64,000 bases of DNA from Anaerostipes sp. (GTDB taxonomy: Bacteria > Bacillota > Clostridia > Lachnospirales > Lachnospiraceae): positions 154,192 to 218,191 of the forward strand of contig NZ_JAGZSD010000003.1 in NCBI RefSeq assembly GCF_018381315.1, given 5' to 3'. Below the pieces are notes generated by a model. The model searched no databases, was not told the DNA's origin, and saw only the letters and a program-made list of their open reading frames with translations. This document shows positions 54,029 through 62,275 of the stretch, one piece after another (the first letter of the stretch is position 1; the number at the start of each line of letters is the position of its first letter). A program made the position numbers and the translations under genes.

Positions 54029-55474
54029 ATGATTAGAAAGAAAATTACAAGGAAAGCGGTGATCTTGATACTGCTTGTTGTATCATTTGCTTATTTTATT
54101 TACCTGAGTTATGGACAACATCAGATTTTGGCACAAGAAAAAATCTTAGATACAAACAATCTTCAAGATATTTTTAATAATGCCGAAGCGAATTCTGTCA
54201 TTACATTGGATGAAGGCACATATCATTTATCTGGATATATTCAATTACCAAAAAACGATAATGTGACAATTGATGCATCAAAATCAATCTTTTCCGGAAG
54301 CGCCACTTTTCTCTCAGCAGAAAATTCTGGACTGAAGTGGAAAGGCGGCACCTTTATAGGCAACGGCGTAAATAGGTTTGGATTTACCTTATTACATCAA
54401 AAAAATGCAGAATTCAGCGGAATTCAGTTTAATCGGGCTACAGCTTTTGGACAACATGTATTTGATTTATTAGGTTGTAGCAATATTACATTTACTGATA
54501 ATATATTTGCTGGCTACGGAAATACTGTATCTGTGTCTGGTCTGACTTCAACTCAAAAATATGCGGAAGCCATTCAAACAGATTACGCATTAGAAGGAGC
54601 CTCAGGCAGTTCCAATGCCGATGATAAATTAAAGAGTTTTGGAGGTCGCTTTGATGGCTCTGCAACTGCAAATATCTTAGTAAAATCTAATCAATTTATC
54701 CCTTATAAGGAAAATGGAAATATATTATCCTGGGGGCAATCTCCTATTGGTCAGCATCTGTATGGAAAGAATGTTCAAAATCATGACATTACATTTACTA
54801 AAAATACCGTTACTGATCCAATACCTTTAAATACTATAGATCAAAATAAATATACCGGAGCCATTCATTTTGTTTCGATTAAAAATTTATTGATAACTGA
54901 TAATATCTTTAAATCATCCAACGCTAAGCGTGAAAATTGGATTCAAATTTGCAACAATGCAAACACCACAAATCCAGGAACCGGAAATGGACAATTACCA
55001 ACATCTGGTGTCAATATTACCAGAAATAATTTCTATGGCTCTGAACCCACCAAGTCATATATTAATTTAGTTTCTGATAAAAACAATGCAAAGTTTAAAA
55101 TTACCAATACTAAAATAAGTAATAATGCTTATTTAAACAGTAAATCTGCTGAACCCAAGAATTTAATTTTACTTACTGATGTAAAGTCTCAAATAGAAAA
55201 ACCGAATGCTTATGGCAATCACGGTTTAGTAGAACGAACCATTATTAATTATACTGGAAAAATAAACGTTAGCAGCAGAGTTGATGGAGTTTATAAAAGC
55301 TCACCATATGGCACTCCAGGTTATAAAAAACTTGGTACAACTGCAGATAAGACATATAAAAATAAAACAATTAAAATTACAGAAGAACAAAAAAATCTAA
55401 AATCTACTTACGTAAAAGGAACCATTGATGGAACAAATTATATTTTTATAGATAAAAGAGCAATTGGAAGATAG
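54029..55474 (+). CDS. Secreted right-handed beta-helix protein with C-terminal cell-wall (GW/SH3-like) domain
   Basis: A 481-residue protein with an N-terminal signal anchor (residues 9-29). Residues 40-400 show repeated short strands of a parallel beta-helix (NNLQDIFNNAEANSVITLDEG, CSNITFTDNIFAGYGN, KNLLITDNIFKSS, SGVNITRNNFYGS), as in pectate-lyase-like and surface glycan-binding proteins. The last about 45 residues (ADKTYKNKTIKITEEQ, GTIDGTNYIFIDKRAIG) resemble GW/SH3_8 repeats that bind cell wall. Probably a surface protein acting on polysaccharide. Typical AT-rich base use of this segment. Confidence 0.75.
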   Translation: MIRKKITRKAVILILLVVSFAYFIYLSYGQHQILAQEKILDTNNLQDIFNNAEANSVITLDEGTYHLSGYIQLPKNDNVTIDASKSIFSGSATFLSAENSGLKWKGGTFIGNGVNRFGFTLLHQKNAEFSGIQFNRATAFGQHVFDLLGCSNITFTDNIFAGYGNTVSVSGLTSTQKYAEAIQTDYALEGASGSSNADDKLKSFGGRFDGSATANILVKSNQFIPYKENGNILSWGQSPIGQHLYGKNVQNHDITFTKNTVTDPIPLNTIDQNKYTGAIHFVSIKNLLITDNIFKSSNAKRENWIQICNNANTTNPGTGNGQLPTSGVNITRNNFYGSEPTKSYINLVSDKNNAKFKITNTKISNNAYLNSKSAEPKNLILLTDVKSQIEKPNAYGNHGLVERTIINYTGKINVSSRVDGVYKSSPYGTPGYKKLGTTADKTYKNKTIKITEEQKNLKSTYVKGTIDGTNYIFIDKRAIGR

Positions 55475-56022
55475 CCTTGTATTAAGGTTTCATAGAATTC
55501 ACCTTCTTTAGCACTTTCTTTGATGGAAACTTACTAGCCGCATAAGCAGGATGTTTGTGCTGTTTTTACAACCTATATATTCCCTCTAAAAAATTTTTCA
55601 CTAACACATCCCGAGCGCACTGATACTTAACGTTATATCAATAATACAATGCTTCACGAACTAGTTCGTCAGGCCCAGAAGGAAAGTTCTATTTCAAAAA
55701 AAGTTCCTAATATTCTTTTCCATACTTCCGGTACTGCAATTACTGGTATTTGCCTTGACTAGAGCAGTTCAAAAGGAAGGTATCATCAAAAATACCTTCT
55801 CAAAAAAATGTTTGATACTATTTTGGGTTAATAACTGTTCTAAAATTATCGCATCCATGCCAATGCCATTCGGATAAAAGTCTGAACCAGCTCAACTCAG
55901 TGATTCACTAAGACAGAATGGTCATTCGCATAAAAAGCTTGAAGATTACGATTAATATACATATAATTACAAACAACAGACAACCTGATCTCTTATTCAA
56001 ACAAAACAAAGGAGGATACGAT
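55475..56022. other. Gap with degenerate sequence
   Basis: A 548-base stretch with no supported gene. It contains a small open frame at 55649-55762 (37 codons, no good ribosome site; KVPNILFHTSGTA resembles the C-terminus of PLP-dependent desulfhydrase-like enzymes, so perhaps a gene remnant) and a hairpin GAAGGTAT/ATACCTTC at 55776-55799. The last 30 bases hold the GGAGGA ribosome site of the next gene. Confidence 0.4.
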
Positions 56023-56502
56023 ATGCCATTTCGAACTTATACCCAAGATTTCACTCCAGCAATCTCTTATGACGGTTATTATTCGACAGAAGATTTTGCA
56101 CAAAGCATCCTTACGCTCTTTGCTACGCAGGCATCGGTAAATTATACAGATGATCACAGCCGCCACTGCTTACTAAGAACACTAAGAGCGATTGAAAGAA
56201 ATCTCGAATCCCTAAAAACAACCGGTCAAGCCCTGCCCAGCAGAACAACATCGCTGCTTATCAATGGTCTGCCTGTTTATCATGAAACCGACACCAATCA
56301 TGGCCGCAACAATTGTTCCTTATTTTATACATTTGATCGATTCCATAATGACCTTATCGAAATTCATGCGATAGGCGCTCATGAAACCTATTATAATTTA
56401 GACTGTGCTTCTGATGCATTCGATACTGCTGTACAGGCATTGCCTCCCCAATCTCTATGGAGTTATCATGTAAGAGGACAGCTTTATGCTCCACAAAGCT
56501 AA
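56023..56502 (+). CDS. Hypothetical protein
   Basis: A 159-residue protein with no recognised domain. It starts MPFRTYTQDFTPAISYDGY after an excellent GGAGG (7-base spacing); the longer upstream frame has no site. Features: a helical segment rich in arginine (CLLRTLRAIERNLESL) and a histidine-rich C-terminal part (IEIHAIGAHETYY, SYHVRGQLY). No signal peptide or membrane segment. Followed by a strong terminator. Confidence 0.65.
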   Translation: MPFRTYTQDFTPAISYDGYYSTEDFAQSILTLFATQASVNYTDDHSRHCLLRTLRAIERNLESLKTTGQALPSRTTSLLINGLPVYHETDTNHGRNNCSLFYTFDRFHNDLIEIHAIGAHETYYNLDCASDAFDTAVQALPPQSLWSYHVRGQLYAPQS

Positions 56503-56522
56503 AAACTACTCTTGATCAAACA

Positions 56523-56566
56523 ACAGCCAAAAAGAACGTATATTTCAGAGCGTTCTTTTTGGCTGT
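56523..56566 (+). terminator. Rho-independent terminator
   Basis: ACAGCCAAAAAGAACG pairs with CGTTCTTTTTGGCTGT around a 12-base loop, 21 bases after the hypothetical gene. T5 lies within the second arm. Confidence 0.85.
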
Positions 56567-56578
56567 ACCTCAACATTT

Positions 56579-57265
56579 CTATTGAAAGACTTTCACTTGG
56601 ATCGGACCGCCGACTGGATTATAAACTCCAAACTGCTTGTTTCGTAAATTGACGGCATCAACTTTTGTTCCTTTTCATAATAAAATGCAATTCTAACGCA
56701 TCGGCACACAGCATGGCATGTTACTGAGCGATTGGAGATGAGTGCTGGCTATACAAAATAACCGTATTGGCCTTTGGCTCCAATAAGAAAGTGATAGTTT
56801 TTGCAATTATTCTGACTGTTTAGGGATAGAACTTCCTGTAAACGAAAGATCAAATGACGAAAGTCTATTGTTTTTTTCATTTCTGTTATTAGCCAATCCT
56901 CTAAATTTATCTTTCTTTGATATTCATCAATAAACTGGTTATCTCCAAATGTAGTAAAAATATAATCAGACTCCATTAATACTTTTTTTACATCACCTCT
57001 TTCTTTATCATACCTTAAGGTTCCAAGCTTCCCATCTTTAGACGATTTTGAATCACCAAACGCTACAATACCATCCTCACATAAAATCATCCCCACAAAA
57101 CTCATTCCATCCATATCCTCCATAATCCTTTTTGATTTATTATAACATGATGAATGGATATGTTCATTTAATGAGTCAGAAATAGGAGTTGTAAAGCGGG
57201 ATAAATTAGGTCCAAAATCTTCATACGAATTTACTTGTCTGTATTGAAAAAAAATAATTCTTCAT
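56579..57265 (-). pseudogene. Decayed gene of an Ntn-hydrolase-like (proteasome-beta-like) protein
   Basis: The main open part (56749-57123, 124 codons) reads MSFVGMILCEDGIVAFGDSK near its start, resembling the N-terminus of a proteasome/HslV-like Ntn hydrolase family, but it stops early after KGQYGYFV. Past the stop another frame encodes a plausible family C-terminus (KVDAVNLRNKQFGVYNP then GGPIQVKVF), reached by removing one A. At the 5' side the frame stays open upstream of the ATG and can be joined to ATG 57265 (perfect AAAGGAGTA site) by removing one T from a T8 run. At least two or three breaks therefore point to decay, although the 56749-57105 part has its own GGAGG. Confidence 0.55.
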
Positions 57266-57489
57266 GTAACTACTCCTTTTTTATCGCTGCTTTTCTATAG
57301 AAAGTATAAAGAATTTTTATTCATTCGAAACCCAGCTGATTTAGCAAGAGATTTATTATTCAGTTAAATTCTGATTTATCTGTTATAAATCTCAAGTAAA
57401 TTTAAATAGGATTCATAATGTTAAAATAAAACTTCTTATATAGCTTATCCGGCAGAATAAAAACCCCAGCAGTTTATAGGTTGAGTTAC

Positions 57490-58494
57490 TTACTCCGTTC
57501 TATGCCACATAGCCACTTTAATATGCAGTGGCGTTACAGCAACATCTTTTGTATCTCCATGAGTATGAGAAGCGTCACCCCCCCCTACGTTATCATGAGT
57601 ATGTGTTGCTCTTACAGCAAGAGTTCCAAACCCCCAATTTGTACCACTTGTTGACCCTAAATTTAATGTAGCTGAATATGCATCTAATATACCCGTATCA
57701 CCGTCTTCATAAGTTTTCCACATTCCTACACGCGCTGAGCCCTCCAAAAACCTACTTCCATGCGTATGTTTTGGAATTTCTGATTGGGTTAAGATGTGTC
57801 CGCTTGTTTCATGTCTATGAGTATTAGTACCACCAGTTTCTCCATAATTAGAATTAGAACTCATTAAACAATATCCATCAGATATTTTTGCCCAAGTCCC
57901 TCCGAACTTACTATTGGGGTTAATATTATTGACAGCAAGATATACCGAACCAACCGGATATATTTTATCAAATAAAGCCAAATTTATCTCATCGATTCTC
58001 CCATTTGCCTCATGAATTGCTTTTGTATGCGCTTGATAAACTTCAATATTCACCAAGCCGTTAGAATTTAGGACAACTTCAAACGGCACTGTATTGGACG
58101 TGCTGAAACAAAAATCCCATGTAACAGAATACCCTGGACTTTCAGCTTCCGAAGGAATATGTTTTGCCTGTGATGCCTGTGAAATACAAAACAAAATTTC
58201 TCCTTCGTCCGAATCTTCCGCAAAAAATCCACTCTGCCATAAGTCATAGCTTTCTTTTAAACCTATATTCTCAAGCAGAACCGGAAGAACCGTTTTCTCA
58301 CCGTCTGTTCTAGACGGCTGTAGTGTAATATCATATTTGCCTTCCGTGACATCTGTCTGCTGCCGAAGATCTACAATCGGAACCTTTTTCGCCCCTGTCG
58401 TAACCCGTGTAATTTTTAAGGTCTGCCCCTGAATCAGCTTTGCCTGCAAAGCTTTTCCCTTATCTGTTAATACTGTGTTTTCCCAAATATCCAT
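57490..58494 (-). CDS. Orphan phage tail-collar-fibre protein, copy 2, with collar domain
   Basis: A 334-residue protein. Residues 1-165 are the shared N-terminal fibre module (MDIWENTVLTDKGKALQAKL, LRQQTDVTEG, ESYDLWQSGFFAEDSDEGEI). From about 178 a phage tail-collar domain begins (IYPVGSVYLAVNN, FGGTWAKISDGYCL), followed by repeated metal-binding histidine pairs (THRHETSGH, PKHTHG, THTHDN, SHTHGD) like those in the tip of T4-type tail fibres. The codons for V303-G306 contain a run of eight G, and a change of one base would shift the last 28 residues. No phage gene is nearby. RBS AAGGTA is modest. Confidence 0.82.
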   Translation of the reverse strand: MDIWENTVLTDKGKALQAKLIQGQTLKITRVTTGAKKVPIVDLRQQTDVTEGKYDITLQPSRTDGEKTVLPVLLENIGLKESYDLWQSGFFAEDSDEGEILFCISQASQAKHIPSEAESPGYSVTWDFCFSTSNTVPFEVVLNSNGLVNIEVYQAHTKAIHEANGRIDEINLALFDKIYPVGSVYLAVNNINPNSKFGGTWAKISDGYCLMSSNSNYGETGGTNTHRHETSGHILTQSEIPKHTHGSRFLEGSARVGMWKTYEDGDTGILDAYSATLNLGSTSGTNWGFGTLAVRATHTHDNVGGGDASHTHGDTKDVAVTPLHIKVAMWHRTE

Positions 58495-58589
58495 ACCTTT
58501 ACCTTCTGGTTATCTATACCAAATAAAAGCCAATGATAATATGTGACAAATAACAGTTACTTTAAAAATTATCAGATCATGATCTCTAT

Positions 58590-58665
58590 AAAGAATATAA
58601 CATGATGAGTATGGGCAATGTGGACAGGTTCTGTTTGGGGCGTTTGGTTAAATTCCGATTTACCT
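58590..58665. promoter_or_regulatory. Upstream element of tail-fibre copy 2, shared with copy 1
   Basis: Same ordered blocks as at 51561-51640. On the minus strand TGTTATATT lies where copy 1 has TGCTATATT, with the conserved CCACATTGCCC before it. Spacing between blocks is nearly identical, which suggests a common regulated promoter. Confidence 0.5.
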
Positions 58666-59328
58666 ATAAAATACAACCATTTCACACGAATTTGTGAGAG
58701 TTTGTCCATCAATAAAGAACGAGTTAGGCCAAAATCTTTTATTTGGTGGATTAAATTTTATTGCACAAACTCCGTCCATTATAACCTGCAGCTACGCAAA
58801 TTTTAATCTCTCTATAAATTTCCGGAAGATTAACAGTTTCCAGATTTTTAACAGTTGATAGTTCTTTCCATTCTAAAGCCCAATTTAGACTATCAATTCT
58901 AGTATCAGCCTGCTGTATTGCTTCTATGTGAGCCTGATAAGCTTCAATATTCACCAAGCCGTTAGAATTTAGGACAACTTCAAACGGCACGGTATTGGAC
59001 GTGTTGAAATAAAAATCCCATGTAATAGAATACCCCGGGCTTTCCTCTTCCGAAGGAATATGTTTTGCCTGTGATGCCTGCACAATACAAAACAAAATCT
59101 TTCCTTCGTCCGGATCTTCCGCAAAAAATCCAATCTGCCACAAATCATAGCTTTCTTTTAAACCTATATTCTCAAGCAGCACCGGAATGATTATTTTTTC
59201 TTCATCTGTTCTGATTGGCTGAAGCGTAATATCATATCCACCTTCCGTCACATCGATCTGCTGTCGAAGATCCACAACCGGTACTTTCCCTGCACCTGTC
59301 GTTACTCTTTTAATCTTCAGTTTCTGCC
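58660..59328 (-). pseudogene. Tail-fibre copy 3, truncated remnant
   Basis: From about 59328 the frame matches copy 2 from residue 23 onward (KRVTTGAGKVPVVDLRQQ, LKESYDLWQIGFFAEDPDEG, SPGYSITWDFYFNTSN) with very high nucleotide identity, but the first 22 codons (MDIWENTVLTDKG...) are gone, replaced by an aldo/keto reductase fragment. The central region then continues NWALEWKELSTVKNL to a stop at 58751; a frame change near 58770 would extend it to 58660, ending CEMVVFYR, a plausible fibre C-terminus. So it has lost its start and perhaps has a frameshift; not expected to make a functional fibre. Confidence 0.7.
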
Positions 59329-59418
59329 AGCGTTTCCTTAACAGCAGTTTTAGACTTTCCATCATGATAAGCATAGGCGGTATCAAAATAATTAAATCCG
59401 GCTCCCATATAGACGTCT
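59323..59418 (-). pseudogene. Aldo/keto reductase fragment fused to tail-fibre remnant
   Basis: In the frame ending at a TAA near 59320 the sequence reads YMGAGFNYFDTAYAYHDGKS then KTAVKETLAE, the classic N-terminal aldo/keto reductase block (D-T-A-x-x-Y). Only about 32 codons remain; the junction to the fibre remnant falls in a GGCAGA stretch shared by both genes, suggesting a deletion by short homology. Confidence 0.7.
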
Positions 59419-59420
59419 TC

Positions 59421-59984
59421 CTAAACATCGTTGTCTAATGTCTTTATAAACTTAGCCGGAACACCTCCAACAACGCAGTTATCAGGAATATTTTTTGTAA
59501 CAACGGCACCTGCAGCAATTACAACATTATTGCCAATTATAACTCCAGGCAAAATGGTAACATTCCCTCCAATCCACACATCGTTGCCAATACTGACTGG
59601 CTTTGCAATGCCAAGATGCTTTCGGCGGCCAAGCGGTGAGAGCGGATGATTCACCGTAGTAATCAATGTGCTGGGACCAATCATTACATAATCTCCGATC
59701 CAAACCGGAGCAATATCCAAAATAGTCACGTTGTAGTTTGCTATAAAATTCTTTCCCACATGAATATTGCTTCCATTGTCACAGTTAAAAACTGGCAGAA
59801 CGGTAGTATTTTCTCCGACCGTGCCAAGCAGTGTTCGAAGCACCTCTGCTCTTTCTTCTTTATTTTGCATGGGAATGGCGTTTAGCTTCTGGCACCATTT
59901 TAAAGCATGGAGCTTTCTATTATCTACCTCCTGATTCCAAAAATCATATTCCAATCCCGCATCCAATTTTTCAAGTTCTGTCAT
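59421..59984 (-). CDS. maa: Maltose/galactoside O-acetyltransferase-like protein
   Basis: A 187-residue left-handed beta-helix acetyltransferase (LacA/Maa/NodL). N-terminal MTELEKLDAGLEYDFWNQEV with the typical Maa domain, catalytic H113 in TTVNHPLSPLGRRKHL, hexapeptide repeats and the ending VVGGVPAKFIKTL. AAGGAGAG lies upstream. Looks intact. It sits in a run of broken genes, followed directly by the aldo/keto reductase fragment, with which it was probably once an operon. Confidence 0.9.
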   Translation of the reverse strand: MTELEKLDAGLEYDFWNQEVDNRKLHALKWCQKLNAIPMQNKEERAEVLRTLLGTVGENTTVLPVFNCDNGSNIHVGKNFIANYNVTILDIAPVWIGDYVMIGPSTLITTVNHPLSPLGRRKHLGIAKPVSIGNDVWIGGNVTILPGVIIGNNVVIAAGAVVTKNIPDNCVVGGVPAKFIKTLDNDV

Positions 59985-60031
59985 TTAAACTCTCTCCTTA
60001 TCATCATCAAATAGTTTCTGTATCAAAAATC

Positions 60032-60245
60032 CTACAACAAAAAAACTGCACTTGAAATGACAAGAATGACCTTGCGCCCCATCGCCTGTAAACTTGTCCT
60101 AAGTAAAAGCAATATGCCCAATGCGGGATAACATACAAAATGAATCCGCAGGCTAAGCACCGCATTGTCAATCATGTTCCTGTCAAAAGTGTACCGCAGT
60201 TCCCCCAAACAAAAAGACCGCAAGGCACGAGAATAAGCTCCATCC
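60032..60245 (-). pseudogene. MATE transporter fragment
   Basis: The frame reading NAVLSLRIHFVCYPALGIL then LLLRTSLQAMGRKVILVISS matches a C-terminal membrane region of MATE efflux pumps (NAVLYLRI, FALRNSLQGMG). No start region and no remainder of the protein. A remnant of a gene unlike the intact MATE at 60626. Confidence 0.6.
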
Positions 60246-60482
60246 CACTGCCGCAGGTTTAAATGCCAGAGAACCGTTATCTCCATAAAACACTCTATCT
60301 AAAAGCGCACACAATGCAGTTAGGTCCTGCATAATAAACAAGAGACTCGATAACAATTCCCTCCGCATTCTTCATGTCTGTGTATGAAGATCATTTTTCT
60401 CAAGAATATCTGCCACCTCGGCAAGTGCAGTATAGGTACAGCCATTTTCATGGGGACTGCCGTTAATTAAAAGAACTTTCAT
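60225..60482 (-). pseudogene. NADPH-dependent FMN reductase (flavodoxin-like) remnant
   Basis: Starts ATG at 60482 with MKVLLINGSPHENGCTYTAL then AEVADILEK, the typical N-terminus, but stops after 36 codons (HTQT). A further block in another frame reads ALLDRVFYGDNGSLAFKPAAV, which matches the middle of the same family. Internal deletion plus frameshifts; a broken gene. GGAAGAA lies before the ATG. Confidence 0.65.
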
Positions 60483-60625
60483 AGACAGCTTCTTCCTATT
60501 GGTTGTTCAGCCACTCGTTATACCTTACACTTTCATCCCACATTGAAATGCTTTTGGGCATTCCCCCTGCAGAACTTCCCGACAATCAACACCACTATAA
60601 ACTTAACACATATTGTGGTGAATTC

Positions 60626-62014
60626 TCATTCTTGATTTATCAGCTGTATTTCCTTTTCTCTTGTAATATTTTTCAGCCAGCCATACTTTTTATAGTGCAG
60701 AATCGCTGCCGGGACTTTTACCACCTCATCCAGATTGATAATAAGGAACACAATGACTACAGGCAATTGAAAATAAAAAGCAGCAAGAAAACCTGCCGGA
60801 ACCGCAAACACCCACATGGTTACCGTGTCACAGAACAAACTGAATTTTGAATCGCCTCCGGCAGGGAATACCCCGGCAATCGTCATCATATTGATGGATT
60901 TTGCAATCATGTAGCAGGCACAAAGTGTCAGCATCCATTTTAAGTATTCCGCAGCCTGCAGACTTAAAGCTGTCACATTTATGATAAGAGGAGAAAGCGC
61001 GACTAACAGCAGCCCTGATAAAACACCGCTGATCACTGCCATCTTCCAAAGAATCCCCCCGTATTTTTTCGCCTGTTTTAAATTTCCCATACCAAGTTCA
61101 TTGCCTACAATAATACCTCCGCCATTTGCAAGCCCTGTACAAAAGCTCACAATCAGGTTTTTCACAATATTTGCAATCGAATTTGCTGCCACCGCGTCAT
61201 TTCCCAAATGCCCCATGATAACGGAATACATCGTAAAGCCCACTCCCCATACAAGATAGTCACCCAGCATGGGCAGGCTGTATCTCCAGTAATCTTTTAC
61301 CAGCTGCCTATCCAAAGAAAAACAAAATTTTATATGAAGCCGCGCATGTTTTTCCCGCAGGGACTCGATGAACGCCCATACCATCTCAATCAGCTTTGAG
61401 ACGGATGTGGCAAGCGCTGCACCTGCGATTCCCATTTTGGGGAAAAAGAATAACCCGAAGATAAGCGCAGCATTCAGAAAAATGTTGATCACAACAGCAG
61501 TTGACCCGATTACCATACTTTTCATAGCGTATCCCGTATTTTTCAATATGCAGAGATAAATCTGAGATATGCCGGTGAACAAATAAGATAGTGCCACAAT
61601 CCGGAGATAGACAATGCCTCCCTCAATAAGCTGGGACTCCTGTGTAAAAATACGCATCAACAGTTCCGGAACAAAAAAGGATGCCAGGAAAAATACTGCA
61701 GAGATTAAAAAGGATACCTTTGTGACATAGGCAAATATCTTTTCAATAGAGTTCATGTCGCCCTTGCCGTAATACTGTGCTGCCAGAATACTGGTTCCCA
61801 TTGTCAGTCCGCCCATAAAGAGATTAAAGACAAACGTAATCTGACCAGCCAGGGAGACAGCTGAAAGAGAATCCTGATTGACAAAACCAAGCATCAGTGC
61901 ATCCGACGCACTGACCGCCGCTAACATAAACTGTTGAAATGCAATTGGCAAAACAAGCGAGAGCAGCTTTCGATAAAAAGAAGGGTTTCCGCTGCCGAAA
62001 ATTTGAAAGTTCAT
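60626..62014 (-). CDS. MATE-family multidrug/toxin efflux pump
   Basis: A 462-residue membrane protein with about twelve segments. MATE features: N-terminal LVLPIAFQQFMLAAVSASDALMLG, LAGQITFVFN, GTSILAAQYYG, and in the second half GGGIIVGNELG. AGGAGG lies before the ATG. It is divergent from an AraC regulator that may control it. The drug or metabolite exported is unknown. Confidence 0.93.
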   Translation of the reverse strand: MNFQIFGSGNPSFYRKLLSLVLPIAFQQFMLAAVSASDALMLGFVNQDSLSAVSLAGQITFVFNLFMGGLTMGTSILAAQYYGKGDMNSIEKIFAYVTKVSFLISAVFFLASFFVPELLMRIFTQESQLIEGGIVYLRIVALSYLFTGISQIYLCILKNTGYAMKSMVIGSTAVVINIFLNAALIFGLFFFPKMGIAGAALATSVSKLIEMVWAFIESLREKHARLHIKFCFSLDRQLVKDYWRYSLPMLGDYLVWGVGFTMYSVIMGHLGNDAVAANSIANIVKNLIVSFCTGLANGGGIIVGNELGMGNLKQAKKYGGILWKMAVISGVLSGLLLVALSPLIINVTALSLQAAEYLKWMLTLCACYMIAKSINMMTIAGVFPAGGDSKFSLFCDTVTMWVFAVPAGFLAAFYFQLPVVIVFLIINLDEVVKVPAAILHYKKYGWLKNITREKEIQLINQE

Positions 62015-62044
62015 AAAAAGCCTCCTAAACTTATTAATACTATG

Positions 62045-62050
62045 ATTATA
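62045..62050 (-). promoter_or_regulatory. Predicted -10 of the MATE gene
   Basis: TATAAT on the minus strand, 30 bases before the MATE ATG. No clear -35. Confidence 0.4.
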
Positions 62051-62116
62051 AAAAAGACTGCAAAACCAAACAGCGCTAAAACTTAATCATACTACTGGCA
62101 TTTTGTAATATCACTT

Positions 62117-62124
62117 GGTATAAT
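62117..62124 (+). promoter_or_regulatory. Predicted promoter of the AraC gene at 62276
   Basis: Extended -10 TGGTATAAT-like element (TATAAT at 62119-62124); a second TATAAT lies at 62162-62167 with TTGACA 20 bases before it (62136-62141). The leader of more than 100 bases before the ATG has no other feature seen. Confidence 0.45.
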
Positions 62125-62275
62125 GAAAGCCAGGATTGACAAAACAGGCTGACAATATGTTTATAATAGAATCGCTTTCATTACCGGCGGTGTTCTGTCG
62201 TTCGGCCGGAGTTATGACACATCAAATGATCTGCCACGGTGATTTTAATTGTTCTTCAAGTATGAGGGGATTGAT

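Noticed and set aside
55649..55762. A 37-residue small protein
   Set aside because: No good ribosome site and the end looks like the C-terminus of a PLP enzyme, so it is more likely a relic.
50624..59328. Diversity-generating retroelement linked to the fibre genes
   Set aside because: No reverse transcriptase gene and no adenine-biased template/variable repeat pair were seen.
58751..59428. A 225-codon open frame starting MFRKTSIW as a true gene
   Set aside because: Its first 40 codons are out-of-frame aldo/keto reductase sequence and the rest is a truncated fibre; no ribosome site fits. Treated as two gene remnants.
60183..60368. A small membrane protein on the minus strand
   Set aside because: The start of this frame is FMN reductase sequence (LLDRVFYGDNG) and the hydrophobic tail is MATE DNA read out of frame.
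50500..60500. A prophage
   Set aside because: Only fibre-type genes are present. No integrase, repressor, terminase, portal, capsid, tail tube, tape measure or lysis gene was found, so the term prophage is not supported.
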